DNA of 64,000 nucleotides from HK1 sp965204915 (GCA_965204915.1 OZ242023.1:2976001-3040000); one strand, 5' to 3'. Shown: positions 1 through 7,876, counted from the first letter of the stretch. Made by a program: numbers and translations. Notes: generated by a model not told the origin, from the sequence alone.

Positions 1-2
1 CC

Positions 3-485
3 GAGCGCATGGCCCAGTTGCTGCTGCAAGTCGCGGGACGCGCCGGCCGCGGCGACCGCGCCGGCCGGGTGCTGCTCCAGACCCACCACCCGGATCATCC
101 CCTGTTGCGGGTGCTCGTGCTCCAGGGATACCGGAAGTTCTGCGAGGAGGCGCTCGAAGAGCGCCGTAGTGCCTGCCTGCCGCCGTTCGCCAGCCTCGCC
201 CTCGTGCGGGCCGAAGCATTGCAACGCGACGCACCGTTGTCGTTCCTCCGCGACGCCGGGGCCTGCGTGAGCGAGCGCCCACATCCCGGCGTCTCGGTGC
301 TCGGACCGGTGCCGTCCCCCATGGAGCGCCGGGCCGGACGCTACCGCGCGCAGCTTCTCGTGGACGCCGCCTCGCGAGCCGCGCTCCAGCGCTTCCTGCC
401 GGGATGGATCGCGGAAGTGGAGGCCCTGCCCTCGGCGCGCAAGGTCCGGTGGTCCGTCGACGTCGATCCGCAGGAGATGGCCTGA
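3..485 (+). CDS. priA: Primosomal protein N' (PriA helicase), C-terminal part
   Basis: The gene enters from the left edge and only its last 160 or so residues are present. The visible protein opens with MAQLLLQVAGRAGRGDR, which holds the superfamily 2 helicase motif VI (QVAGRAGR) of PriA. It then runs through the PriA C-terminal domain, including a PPFASLALVRAEA-like strand and a final CDVDP-type ending seen here as WSVDVDP. PriA is a 3'-5' DNA helicase that recognises stalled forks and D-loops and reloads the replisome. The helicase core and the zinc-binding region lie outside the window. The reading frame stays open to the first base, so no start can be given. Confidence 0.9.
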   Translation, partial: ERMAQLLLQVAGRAGRGDRAGRVLLQTHHPDHPLLRVLVLQGYRKFCEEALEERRSACLPPFASLALVRAEALQRDAPLSFLRDAGACVSERPHPGVSVLGPVPSPMERRAGRYRAQLLVDAASRAALQRFLPGWIAEVEALPSARKVRWSVDVDPQEMA

Positions 486-590
486 TCCGGATTGGGCATT
501 TTCGCTCTTGGCAGGAATTGCCGCCGGAGCACGGTGTCGCTCGACAACCTCCGGCGCGAGCCTCCACCCCGGTGGGACCGGGACGCCGGA

Positions 591-1598
591 TCAGCCGAGC
601 GAATCGGTCTTCACCCGCCCCTCGGGCAACCCGCGTTCGAGCAGCAGGCGCCGGCAGGCATCGGTGAACCCGTCGGGTCCCGCGATGTAGACGTCCGGCG
701 CATCCGCGCCGCCCGGGAGCGGAGCAGGATCGGAGGCCGCCCGGATCACCCGCGCCGCCAGCGTGCGCCACGGCTCCCCGCCATCCGGCGTATCGACGAA
801 TCGATAACGGAAGTCGTCGAGAGCGTCGGCCCAGGCGCGGCAGTAGTTGTGGCGATACGGGAGGCCGCGTCCCAGGACCGCCCGGACGAGACGGATGGGC
901 ACGTCGAGCTCGAGATTGATCGCGTGCTCGATCAGGCTCTCGACGGGCGCGAATCCGGTGTCGCAGGCGAGGAAGAGCAGTGCCCGCGAGGAGCCGTCGT
1001 CGAGCACGAAGCGCCCGCCCGGCCCTTCGACGACCGCGCCGGCGCCGTGCCGGAGCGCCCCGAATACGAGCTCGGCGAAGGGCTCGCCGGGGTCGCGGCG
1101 AACGTGGATGCGCAGGTTCACGGCGTCGCAGGGACAGCTCGCGAGCCACGATTCGCGGGACGGCCCGTTCTCGAACCGCACCTTCACCCGTTGGCCGGCG
1201 AGGTAGCGCAGCACCCGTGCGCGCCGGATCCTGAAGTGCACGACCACGTGATCGTCCGAAGCGGGCTCGACCCGCACCACCCTCGCCCGTACGCGCTGCG
1301 GTGCGATGTCGTCGACTCCCGCCGCCTCGGTCGACTCCACCACGAGGGCGCTGCGCGGAGCCACCGAGCAGAGCAGCGCGTACCCGGCCCGCTTCCCGGC
1401 CTCGGGGATGACGTAATCGTGGAAACGGATCCGCTCGACCTCGCCGGCGACGATCCGCGCCCGGCACTCCCCGCAGCTTCCGTTGGCGCACCCGAACGCC
1501 GGCGATCGCCCCGCCCGCAACGCGGCTTCGAGGACGGTCTCCCCCGGCTCGGCCTCGAACCGGTGTCCCGAGGGATGCAGCTCGACGGTGAAGGACAT
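591..1598 (-). CDS. 2Fe-2S ferredoxin-type flavin reductase (CDP-6-deoxy-glucoseen reductase-like)
   Basis: The predicted protein has 335 residues. The first 90 or so form a plant-type 2Fe-2S ferredoxin domain with the cysteine pattern FGCANGSCGECRA followed by a distal Cys in YALLCSV. The rest resembles a ferredoxin-NADP reductase module: a flavin-binding barrel, then a nucleotide-binding fold with LLFLACDTGFAPVESLIEHA and a C-terminal YIAGPDGF. Such proteins pass electrons from NAD(P)H through flavin to the iron-sulfur cluster and on to an oxygenase or reductase. The usual flavin motif RxYS is not evident; the matching place reads RESWLAS, so flavin binding is less certain. The start MSFTVELHPSG was preferred over an upstream Met because the ferredoxin domain begins there. 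The partner and substrate are unknown. Confidence 0.75.
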   Translation of the reverse strand: MSFTVELHPSGHRFEAEPGETVLEAALRAGRSPAFGCANGSCGECRARIVAGEVERIRFHDYVIPEAGKRAGYALLCSVAPRSALVVESTEAAGVDDIAPQRVRARVVRVEPASDDHVVVHFRIRRARVLRYLAGQRVKVRFENGPSRESWLASCPCDAVNLRIHVRRDPGEPFAELVFGALRHGAGAVVEGPGGRFVLDDGSSRALLFLACDTGFAPVESLIEHAINLELDVPIRLVRAVLGRGLPYRHNYCRAWADALDDFRYRFVDTPDGGEPWRTLAARVIRAASDPAPLPGGADAPDVYIAGPDGFTDACRRLLLERGLPEGRVKTDSLG

Positions 1599-1673
1599 TC
1601 GGAAGTGGCCTCGTCGCCGGACCGCGCCGCGTGACGCCAGGCGGGCCGATCTTCGCCGCACCACCACGCGGAC

Positions 1674-1840
1674 TTCAAACCTCGAGTTTCGGGATTCAAA
1701 ATGCCTGTATCAGGCGATGGATTCCCGCTTTCGCGGGAATGACGGCCAGCCTGAAAGCAACGCGTCTCGCTGAAATGACGTCATTCCCGCGAAAGCGGGA
1801 ATCCATTTCGGTCAGCGAATCCCGAAACTTGAGTTCAAAC
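1674..1840. repeat. MITE-like element with 24-bp imperfect terminal inverted repeats
   Basis: A non-coding element of about 167 bp. Its outer arms (1674-1697 and 1817-1840) are imperfect inverted repeats sharing the core GTTTCGGGATTC. Inside are two further inverted arms built on ATTCCCGCTTTCGCGGGAAT (1720-1740 region) and its complement (1784-1804 region). The whole can fold into a long hairpin. The inner core is the kind of short palindrome dispersed in many proteobacterial genomes. A related palindrome lies at 2435-2493. It contains no protein-coding signal I can support. Confidence 0.6.
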
Positions 1841-1963
1841 GCATCGCCCGCGCCGTCCCGGCATTGAAGGAGAAGATCTTTCCCGGCCGGCTCGGGGCTG
1901 CGGCCGGCCCCGGCCGGGGAAGGCCCGGTCACGCGATTCCCGTCCGGTTCGGTCCGGCCCGGC

Positions 1964-2064
1964 CCGGACCTCATCCGAATGGGAGTATTGCCGGATGCCT
2001 GCTCGGTCCTGGGGCTGCCGATCACCTCCCGAACCGGACCTTATCCGAATGGGAATATTGCCGG
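1964..2064. repeat. Pair of 31-bp direct repeats exactly 70 bp apart
   Basis: Two copies of a 31-bp sequence occur at 1964-1994 and 2034-2064. They differ at two positions and share the cores ATCCGAATGGGA and TATTGCCGG. They sit upstream of the small gene at 2180 and the sox operon. The spacing is close to seven helical turns, which would suit a regulator binding both sites, but this is inference. The rest of the 1841-2179 gap is a GC-rich stretch where I see no gene. Confidence 0.6.
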
Positions 2065-2179
2065 GCGCTGCACCCGACTCCTAGACTTGCCACACGGGAC
2101 TTGCCGCACGGCGGGAGCGTCTTCGCCGCCGAAGCGCCGACGTTGCCGAAGACTGGAATTCCGTTGGCCGGAGGATGGA

Positions 2180-2380
2180 GTGGACCACAAGCTCTACTAC
2201 GACGCGGTGCATCGCATGCAGAAGGCGAACGTCGACCCGGAGTACGTCCAGGGATGGGTCGGCGGGTTCATGGGGAACCCCAAACGCGAGGAGCAGCGTA
2301 TCACCGAAGCCTACGAGGCCGGGTACGCGGCCGGTGAGAGTGGGGAAACGGAGGGGTTCGAGCAATGGCGGAGAGGATGA
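2180..2380 (+). CDS. Small protein, possibly of the Alvin_2107 family linked to sulfur globule oxidation
   Basis: A 66-residue soluble protein rich in charged and aromatic residues. It has a conserved-looking core, YVQGWVGGFMGNPKREEQR, followed by EAYEAGYAAGE. The GTG at 2180 is chosen because a GGAGG ribosome-binding site lies 5 bases upstream (2170-2174), and the protein pattern degrades above it. I recall a similar small protein among genes induced for sulfur oxidation in purple sulfur bacteria (Alvin_2107), but this is from memory and tentative. The location just upstream of soxXYZAK in the same direction supports a sulfur link. There are no membrane segments, signal peptide or cofactor motifs. 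Confidence 0.6.
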   Translation: MDHKLYYDAVHRMQKANVDPEYVQGWVGGFMGNPKREEQRITEAYEAGYAAGESGETEGFEQWRRG

Positions 2381-2434
2381 ACCACACGCGCTCATGGTCG
2401 TCTTCAGGCCGTCATCCCTTGTGATTCCCCGTCA

Positions 2435-2493
2435 TTCCCGCGAAAGCGGGAATCCAGGGACTTCATGATTGAAGTGGACTCCCGCTTTCGCGG
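2435..2493. repeat. Inverted repeat, REP/MITE-like palindrome
   Basis: The arms 2435-2455 and 2476-2493 are inverted copies of the same core (TCCCGCGAAAGCGGGA and its complement) seen in the element at 1674-1840. Between them lies a smaller inverted pair, ACTTCA and TGAAGT, so the stretch can fold into an extended hairpin. It lies between the small gene and the sox operon. The 2381-2759 gap holds this repeat, a likely terminator at 2499-2534 and the leader of soxX; I see no further gene there. Confidence 0.6.
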
Positions 2494-2498
2494 AACCT

Positions 2499-2534
2499 GC
2501 CCCCGGCTCGATCGAGGCAATGACGGGCTTTTTT
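2499..2534 (+). terminator. Probable Rho-independent terminator
   Basis: An imperfect stem (CCCG paired with CGGG, around the inner palindrome CTCGATCGAG) is followed by six T residues at 2529-2534. It would end transcription of the small gene at 2180-2380 and separate it from soxX. The outer stem is short and bulged, so confidence is limited. Confidence 0.45.
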
Positions 2535-2759
2535 ATGCAACAATCGGAGTCAATCTTGCCGGACACGAGAGGAACCCGCCGTTCGGAAGATTGTGACGGC
2601 ATTCATGGCCTGCGATGATCCGCCCTGCCCGGGACGCGCCGGCGGGTGCTGCGCCGAGGCATCCGGCGGGTATCGGACGGAGCGGCCGGTCGGCTCGGCG
2701 GCGTTCGCGCCTCGTTGCGGATGCGGCCCCGGCCAATGAGCCGCGGAGACGATCTCATC

Positions 2760-3167
2760 ATGGGCAAGCTCCCAGGAGACAGGCTCCCCAGGGATGGAAT
2801 CCCGGGGGGCGGACCCACAGGAACGGTGCTGGCCGCCGCACTCGTAGCGGCCCTTGGCGGAGGATTGGGCGCCGCACCGGCCGCGGTCGCGGCGTCGGCG
2901 ATCGAGGAAGGGAAGAAGATCGCGTTCGACCGCCGCAAGGGCAACTGCATGGCGTGCCACATCATGGCCGGGGCCACGCTGGCGGGCACCGTCGGACCCC
3001 CCCTCATCGGGATGAAGGCGCGTTTCCCCGACAAGACGAAGCTGCGCGCCCAGATCCGGGATTCGACGCAGATCAACCCGCAGTCGCTCATGCCGCCTTT
3101 CGGGCGGCACGAGATCCTCACCGAGGACGAGATCGACAAGGTCGTCGAGTATGTCCATTCGCTCTGA
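2760..3167 (+). CDS. soxX: SoxX, monohaem c-type cytochrome of the SoxAX complex
   Basis: The protein has 135 residues from the chosen ATG, starting with a hydrophobic export signal (about residues 19-46, ending AAVAASA). The mature part carries one haem-binding motif, CMACH (63-67), and the MPPFG loop that supplies the distal Met ligand in SoxX. With SoxA it forms the periplasmic SoxAX cytochrome, which oxidatively couples thiosulfate to the SoxY carrier cysteine. The start at 2760 gives a compact signal peptide; ATG 2736 is an alternative. It is the first gene of a same-strand cluster, with soxY 43 bp downstream. Confidence 0.92.
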   Translation: MGKLPGDRLPRDGIPGGGPTGTVLAAALVAALGGGLGAAPAAVAASAIEEGKKIAFDRRKGNCMACHIMAGATLAGTVGPPLIGMKARFPDKTKLRAQIRDSTQINPQSLMPPFGRHEILTEDEIDKVVEYVHSL

Positions 3168-3210
3168 GCCGCCGACGGACCGGCGATCACAGGGCAGGAG
3201 GTACGCAACC

Positions 3211-3660
3211 ATGACCATGGATCGCAGATTCTTCGTTCGATGCCTGGGCGCCGCGGCCGGATTCCTTCTGCTCCCGCTGCGGGCGCTCGCGGCGCGGCCG
3301 GACTCGGCATTCGAATCGACGTCCACGGACGACGCCCTGGCCGAGCTCTACGGTACGTCCGCCACCACCGAGTCGGGGAAGATCCGGATCAAGGCCCCCG
3401 ACATCGCCGAGAACGGCGCCGTCGTCCCCATCACCGTGAAGTTCGACGTCGCGAACGCCGAATCCGTCAGCATCTTCGTGGAGCACAACCCTGCCCCCCT
3501 CGCCGCGTCGTTCAAGCTGTCCGGGAGCTCCGGCGGACTGGTTTCGACCCGGATCAAGATGGCGAAGACGTCTCCCGTGCACGCGGTCGTCCAGGCCGAT
3601 GGCCAGCTCTACCGCGCCGGCAAGGAGGTCAAGGTCACGATCGGCGGTTGCGGCGGCTGA
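3211..3660 (+). CDS. soxY: SoxY, sulfur carrier subunit
   Basis: The protein has 149 residues and ends in the SoxY swinging-arm signature VTIGGCGG, whose Cys carries sulfur intermediates during thiosulfate oxidation. The N-terminus MTMDRRFFVRCLGAAAG looks like a twin-arginine signal, as expected for a protein exported folded with SoxZ. The body is the immunoglobulin-like SoxY fold. SoxYZ acts as the periplasmic carrier between SoxAX, SoxB and downstream sulfane-processing steps. soxZ follows after 38 bp. Confidence 0.95.
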   Translation: MTMDRRFFVRCLGAAAGFLLLPLRALAARPDSAFESTSTDDALAELYGTSATTESGKIRIKAPDIAENGAVVPITVKFDVANAESVSIFVEHNPAPLAASFKLSGSSGGLVSTRIKMAKTSPVHAVVQADGQLYRAGKEVKVTIGGCGG

Positions 3661-3698
3661 GCCGGCGTACCCACGAGGTCAACGAGAGGGATTGAACG

Positions 3699-4013
3699 AT
3701 GGCACGCAAGATCAAGATTCGCGCGAGGGAGAAGAACGGCGTGGCGACCGTCAAGTTCCTGATGAAGCACCCGATGGAGACCGGACTGCGCAAGGATCGG
3801 AAGACCGGGGAGAAGATCCCGGCGCACTTCATCCGCGACGTGACCGTCTCGCTCAACGGATCGGAGGTCATGACCGCATACCTCGGGCCGGGGGTATCGA
3901 CGGACCCCTACCTCTCCACCGAGGTCATGGGCGCGAGCAAGGGCGACACCGTCACCGTGGCCTGGGCCGACAACGTGGGCGAGCAGGCGAGCGCGGATGC
4001 GGTGATCAAGTAG
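3699..4013 (+). CDS. soxZ: SoxZ, sulfur carrier partner subunit
   Basis: A 104-residue protein without a signal peptide, consistent with export in complex with Tat-borne SoxY. It opens with MARKIKIRAREKNGVATVK, a typical SoxZ beginning, and contains the conserved region KFLMKHPMETG and a C-terminal TVAWADNVGE. SoxZ forms the heterodimer with SoxY that carries sulfur on the SoxY cysteine. A good ribosome-binding site (GAGAGG) precedes the ATG. Confidence 0.95.
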   Translation: MARKIKIRAREKNGVATVKFLMKHPMETGLRKDRKTGEKIPAHFIRDVTVSLNGSEVMTAYLGPGVSTDPYLSTEVMGASKGDTVTVAWADNVGEQASADAVIK

Positions 4014-4057
4014 GCCCCGCGATTCTTCGCGACACCCGGGCCGGGAGGCGAACCGGA

Positions 4058-4933
4058 ATGCGTGAAACGAAGCGCGGAAAGCGCAGAGCCGGCAGGACGC
4101 GAGCCGCGGCCGTCGCGTTGCTCGGCTCGATTTTCGTCCTTGGCCCCGACGGCGCCCGGACGGCGCCGGAGGACGACTTGAGGGCGTTCCGGAGCTTCTA
4201 CGAGCAGCGCTTCCCCGACACGCCGTTCGAGGATTTCGCGAACGGGATCTACTCCATCGACGAGAGCCGCCGGGAGGAGTGGGAGCAGATGGAGGAGTTC
4301 CCGCAGTACGAGTTCGACGTCGACGCCGGGGAGGAGCTGTTTCACGAGCCCTTCGCCAACGGCAAGGGCCTCGCGGACTGCTTCCCGGACTACGAATCCG
4401 GCATCCGGCAGAACTATCCGTACTGGGATCGGGAGCTCGGGGAGGTCGTCACGATGGAGTGGGCGATCAACCTGTGCCGTGAACGCCACGGGGAGAAGCC
4501 GCTCAAGTACTACCGGGGTCCGCTTGCCCGGATCTCCGCCTACCTGTCGTTCCTGTCACGCGGCAACGTCATCGACGTGAAGGTGCCCGCCGACGATCCG
4601 CGTGCGCTCGCCGCCTACGAGGACGGCAAGAGGTTCTACTACTCCAGACGCGGACAGCTCAACTTCTCCTGCGCGTCGTGCCACGTGACCGCCGTCGGCA
4701 AGCTCCTGCGGGCCGAGCTCCTCGGCCCCGCCCTCGGCCAGGTCAGCCACTTTCCGGTCTTCCGCAAGACCTGGGGAGAGATCACGACGCTGCACCGCAG
4801 CTACGCATCATGCAACCGGCAGTTGCGCGCCGCGGCGTTCAAGCCGCAGAGCCGGACCTATCGCCACCTGGAGTTCTTCCACACCTACATGAGCAACGGG
4901 ATCCCGCTCAACGGACCCGGGGGCCGGCACTGA
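4058..4933 (+). CDS. soxA: SoxA, catalytic cytochrome subunit of SoxAX
   Basis: The protein has 291 residues with an N-terminal export signal (about 12-36). It carries one haem motif, CASCH (205-209), and the active-site cysteine near residue 252 in YASCNRQL, whose persulfide acts as a haem ligand in SoxA. C108 and C140 lie where the dihaem type of SoxA has its first haem, so this is the monohaem type, with these residues probably forming a disulfide. SoxA with SoxX joins thiosulfate to SoxY. The ATG at 4058 follows a GGGAGG site; the open frame extends upstream but is non-homologous there. The stop overlaps the soxK start as TGATG. Confidence 0.93.
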   Translation: MRETKRGKRRAGRTRAAAVALLGSIFVLGPDGARTAPEDDLRAFRSFYEQRFPDTPFEDFANGIYSIDESRREEWEQMEEFPQYEFDVDAGEELFHEPFANGKGLADCFPDYESGIRQNYPYWDRELGEVVTMEWAINLCRERHGEKPLKYYRGPLARISAYLSFLSRGNVIDVKVPADDPRALAAYEDGKRFYYSRRGQLNFSCASCHVTAVGKLLRAELLGPALGQVSHFPVFRKTWGEITTLHRSYASCNRQLRAAAFKPQSRTYRHLEFFHTYMSNGIPLNGPGGRH

Positions 4934-5277
4934 TGGCGGGCACGAGGTGGGGGGCCGGGAACGGCTGGCGACGCTTTCTCGCCGCCGGAGCCGCGGCCGT
5001 CGCCCTTGCGGCCGGTACGCCGCACGCCTTGGCGAGCGACGAGGCGACGTTCAAGGCGGCATTCGAGGCCGCATTGGCGGCCCGCAGAGCGGCCGAGGAC
5101 GCCGGCTTCGAGTGGCGCGATACCAAGAAGCTCCTCCGCCAGACCAGGAGCCTCGCCAAGAAGGGCGAGTACGCAAGGGCGGTCGAGCTCGCACACCGGG
5201 CCAGGCGACAGGGCGAGCTCGGGGTGATGCAGGCCAGGGAGCAGGAGACGGCCTGGAGAGCGGCGGTACTGAAGTAA
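4933..5277 (+). CDS. soxK: SoxK, SoxAX-binding subunit
   Basis: A small exported protein of 114 residues with a signal peptide (about 12-36, ending HALAS) and a helical, Lys/Arg/Ala-rich mature part. That part contains WRDTKKLLRQTRSLAKKGEY and a REQE ending typical of SoxK, also called SoxAX-binding protein. SoxK stabilises and activates SoxAX in several gammaproteobacteria. Its start overlaps the soxA stop, so the two are translationally coupled. It is the last gene of the cluster: soxB, often placed next to soxAK, does not follow, and the next gene is convergent. Confidence 0.85.
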   Translation: MAGTRWGAGNGWRRFLAAGAAAVALAAGTPHALASDEATFKAAFEAALAARRAAEDAGFEWRDTKKLLRQTRSLAKKGEYARAVELAHRARRQGELGVMQAREQETAWRAAVLK

Positions 5278-5280
5278 TCC

Positions 5281-5301
5281 CCGGCCACCCCGGTTGGCCG
5301 G
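5281..5301. terminator. Hairpin between convergent soxK and prpE
   Basis: A perfect 7-bp stem (CCGGCCA paired with TGGCCGG) with a 7-base loop begins 3 bp after the soxK stop. No T-run follows, so it may only be a 3' stabilising hairpin. The 5302-5454 remainder of the gap shows nothing recognisable. Confidence 0.3.
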
Positions 5302-5454
5302 CCGGTGGAGCCTGCCGCTTCATCGGCCATACCCGGCTCGTGGGCGAGACCTTCCGGTCCATGAACGGCAACGACAATCGCGAAAGAGAGCTCCGACACG
5401 CTCTTGCAACACCGAACGCCGCCGCTTGACGTACACACGCGACAATCGACGCAA

Positions 5455-7443
5455 CTATCGGGTCACCCTTGCCTCGTACCCCCCACCCGCATAACCGGCC
5501 CCGCGCAACGCCCCGGTGATCTCGTCGAGGATCTCGGGGTCGTCGATGGTCGCCGGCGTCTTCCACTCCTCCCCGTCCGCGATCTTCTGCATCGTCCCGC
5601 GCAGGATCTTGCCCGAGCGGGTCTTGGGGAGCCGCTGCACCACCGTCGCGGTCTTGAACGCCGCGACCGGACCGATCTTCTCGCGCACGAGCTGCACGAC
5701 CTCGCGGCAGATCTCTTCCGGCGCACGCCCGCAGCCCGCGTTCAGCACCAGGAAGCCGAGCGGGAGCTGTCCCTTCAGGGCGTCCGCGACCCCGATCACC
5801 GCGCATTCCGCCACGTCGGGGTGGGAGGCGAGCACCTCCTCCATCGCGCCGGTCGAGAGCCGGTGCCCGGCCACGTTGATGACGTCGTCGGTGCGGGTCA
5901 TCACGAAGACGTAGCCGTCCTCGTCGATGAAGCCGGCGTCGCCGGTCTTGTAGTAGCCGGGAAACTCCGCCATATACGCCTCGCGGAAGCGCTGCTCCGC
6001 ATTCCACAGGGTGGGCAGGGTGCCCGGGGGCAGCGGCAGCTTCACCACCAGGGCGCCGATCTCGCCGGCCGGCACCGGCGCGCAGCGCTCGTCCACGGCT
6101 TGCACGTCCATCCCCGGCGCGGGCATCGCGGGCGAGCCCTCCTTGACCGGCAACGCCTCGATGCCGATGCAGTTCGCGCAGATCGACCACCCGGTCTCCG
6201 TCTGCCACCAGTGGTCGATGACCGGGACGCCGAGCTTCGATTGCGCCCACCGGAGGGTGTCGGGGTCGAGCCGCTCCCCGGCGAGGAACAGGGTGCGGAA
6301 GCGCCCGAGGTCGTAGCGCCCGATCAGCGCCCCCTCCGGGTCCTGCTGCTTGATCGCGCGGAACGCGGTGGGGGCGGTGAACAGCACCGACACGCCGTAC
6401 TCCGAGAGCACCCGCCAGAACGCGCCCGCGTCCGGGGTGCCGACCGGCTTGCCCTCGTAGACGATGGTGGTGTTGCCGTTGAGCAGCGGCGCGTAGCAGA
6501 TGTACGAGTGCCCGACCACCCAGCCCACATCGGACGCCGCCCAGTACACCTCCCCCGGCTCGACGCCGTAGATGTGCTTCATCGACCACTTCAGCGCCAC
6601 GGCGTGCCCGCCGTTGTCGCGGACCACGCCCTTGGGCTGGCCGGTGGTGCCGGAGGTGTAGAGGATGTAGAGGGGATCGGTGGCGGCCACCGGCACGCAA
6701 GCGTGCGGCTCGGCGCCGCGCATGGCCTCGGCCCAGTCCACGTCGCGCCCTTCGACCAGCTCGCATGGAGCCAGCCTGCCTTCCTCCCGCCCGCGGTCCC
6801 GCGTAGCGGAACCGCCAGGCGACCGTGCCGGCAGCCGCCCTTCCCGCTGGAGGATGACGCAGGCGCGGGGCTTGTGGGCGGCCAGCGCGATCGCGCCGTC
6901 GAGCAACGGCTTGTACTCCACCACCCGGCCCGGCTCGACCCCGCACGACGCCGAGACGATCGCCACCGGCGTCGCATCGTCGATGCGCACCGCCAGCTCG
7001 TTCGAGGCGAAGCCGCCGAACACCACCGAGTGCACCGCCCCGAGCCGCGCGCACGCCAGCATCGCGATGATCGCCTCGGGGACCATGGGCATGTAGACGA
7101 TCACCCGGTCGCCCCTGCCCACCCCGAGCCCGGCCAGCACACCGGCGAAACGCGCCACCTCGTCGCGCAGCCCGGCGTAGGTGTAGCGGCGTCTGGTGTC
7201 GGTGACGGGGCTGTCGTAGATGAGGGCCGCCCGATCGCCCCGGCCGTTCTCGACGTGGAGGTCGAGCGCGTTGTAGCAGGTGTTGAGCTCCCCGCCGGTG
7301 AACCACCGGTAGCTCGGAGGGTTCGAGTCGTCCAGCACGCGCTCCCAGCGCTTCGTCCAGTGGACGGCCTCGGCCGCCTCGGCCCAGAACGATTCCGGGT
7401 CCGAGAGCGAGCGCGCGTGCACTTCGGCGTATCGGCTTGACAT
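5455..7443 (-). CDS. prpE: Propionyl-CoA synthetase (acyl-CoA synthetase, PrpE-like)
   Basis: A 662-residue AMP-forming acyl-CoA synthetase that resembles PrpE more than Acs: SNPPSYRWFTGGELNTCYNALD at the start, SVVFGGFASNELAVRIDDATP, and PKGVVRDNGGHAVAL. The AMP-binding loop YTSGTTGQPKG, the WQTETGW motif and the C-terminal Lys in PKTRSGKILRG are all intact. It activates propionate (or acetate) with ATP and CoA. About 22 extra residues, rich in Arg, Gly and Pro (coding region near 6770-6840), lie between the N-terminal domain and the AMP loop relative to E. coli PrpE. The start MSSRYAEVHARSL is the family start. Pieces of this gene recur at 13.5 and 15.9 kb. Confidence 0.88.
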   Translation of the reverse strand: MSSRYAEVHARSLSDPESFWAEAAEAVHWTKRWERVLDDSNPPSYRWFTGGELNTCYNALDLHVENGRGDRAALIYDSPVTDTRRRYTYAGLRDEVARFAGVLAGLGVGRGDRVIVYMPMVPEAIIAMLACARLGAVHSVVFGGFASNELAVRIDDATPVAIVSASCGVEPGRVVEYKPLLDGAIALAAHKPRACVILQREGRLPARSPGGSATRDRGREEGRLAPCELVEGRDVDWAEAMRGAEPHACVPVAATDPLYILYTSGTTGQPKGVVRDNGGHAVALKWSMKHIYGVEPGEVYWAASDVGWVVGHSYICYAPLLNGNTTIVYEGKPVGTPDAGAFWRVLSEYGVSVLFTAPTAFRAIKQQDPEGALIGRYDLGRFRTLFLAGERLDPDTLRWAQSKLGVPVIDHWWQTETGWSICANCIGIEALPVKEGSPAMPAPGMDVQAVDERCAPVPAGEIGALVVKLPLPPGTLPTLWNAEQRFREAYMAEFPGYYKTGDAGFIDEDGYVFVMTRTDDVINVAGHRLSTGAMEEVLASHPDVAECAVIGVADALKGQLPLGFLVLNAGCGRAPEEICREVVQLVREKIGPVAAFKTATVVQRLPKTRSGKILRGTMQKIADGEEWKTPATIDDPEILDEITGALRGAGYAGGGYEARVTR

Positions 7444-7651
7444 TCGGCTATCCCCTTCTCGACTCCGCGGACGTGGGCTCGATGGTAGCCCGCGCCGCCG
7501 CGGCGCAACAGACCGCCCCGCACCGGAGCCGGACTGCCCCACGGCGCCCGATCCGTGACGCAAGCGTCATGGCGCCGGCTGGTTCGCCGGGGCATTGAGG
7601 CAGCAATGGCAAGGGACTACTGTTTCCTTACATTCTCTCAGGGATCTCGCC

Positions 7652-7876
7652 ATGCTCGCCAAGCTGACGACCAAGAACCAACTGACCTTGCCGAAGGCGG
7701 TGCTGGCCGCGTTTCCCGAGGCAGAGTATTTCGACGTGACCGAGGAGAACGGCCGCATCGTGCTGGCCCCGGTGCGTGTCACCCGGGCCAACGCCGTCCG
7801 CGCCAAGCTGGCCGACCTCGGCCTGACCGAGGCCGACGTGGCCGAGGCGGTCGCCTGGGCCCGCCGGGCTGGATGA
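7652..7876 (+). CDS. AbrB/SpoVT-type antitoxin
   Basis: A 74-residue protein opening with MLAKLTTKNQLTLPKAVL, the swapped-hairpin AbrB DNA-binding fold found in VapB/MazE-type antitoxins. The C-terminal half (LADLGLTEADVAEAVAWARR) would bind and block the toxin. Its TGA overlaps the ATG of the following PIN gene by 4 bases (ATGA), typical of a toxin-antitoxin operon that represses itself. A longer open frame extends upstream, but homology starts at this Met. Confidence 0.85.
   Translation: MLAKLTTKNQLTLPKAVLAAFPEAEYFDVTEENGRIVLAPVRVTRANAVRAKLADLGLTEADVAEAVAWARRAG

Noticed and set aside
1864..2179. Frame extending the small sulfur-related gene upstream (from 1979)
   Set aside because: The extension crosses the 31-bp repeats and is not protein-like; the GTG at 2180 has a well-placed GGAGG.
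5404..7440. Long open frame opposite prpE (678 codons)
   Set aside because: It is the shadow of a GC-rich gene: the composition is His/Arg/Gly-rich without domains, and prpE on the other strand has all family motifs.
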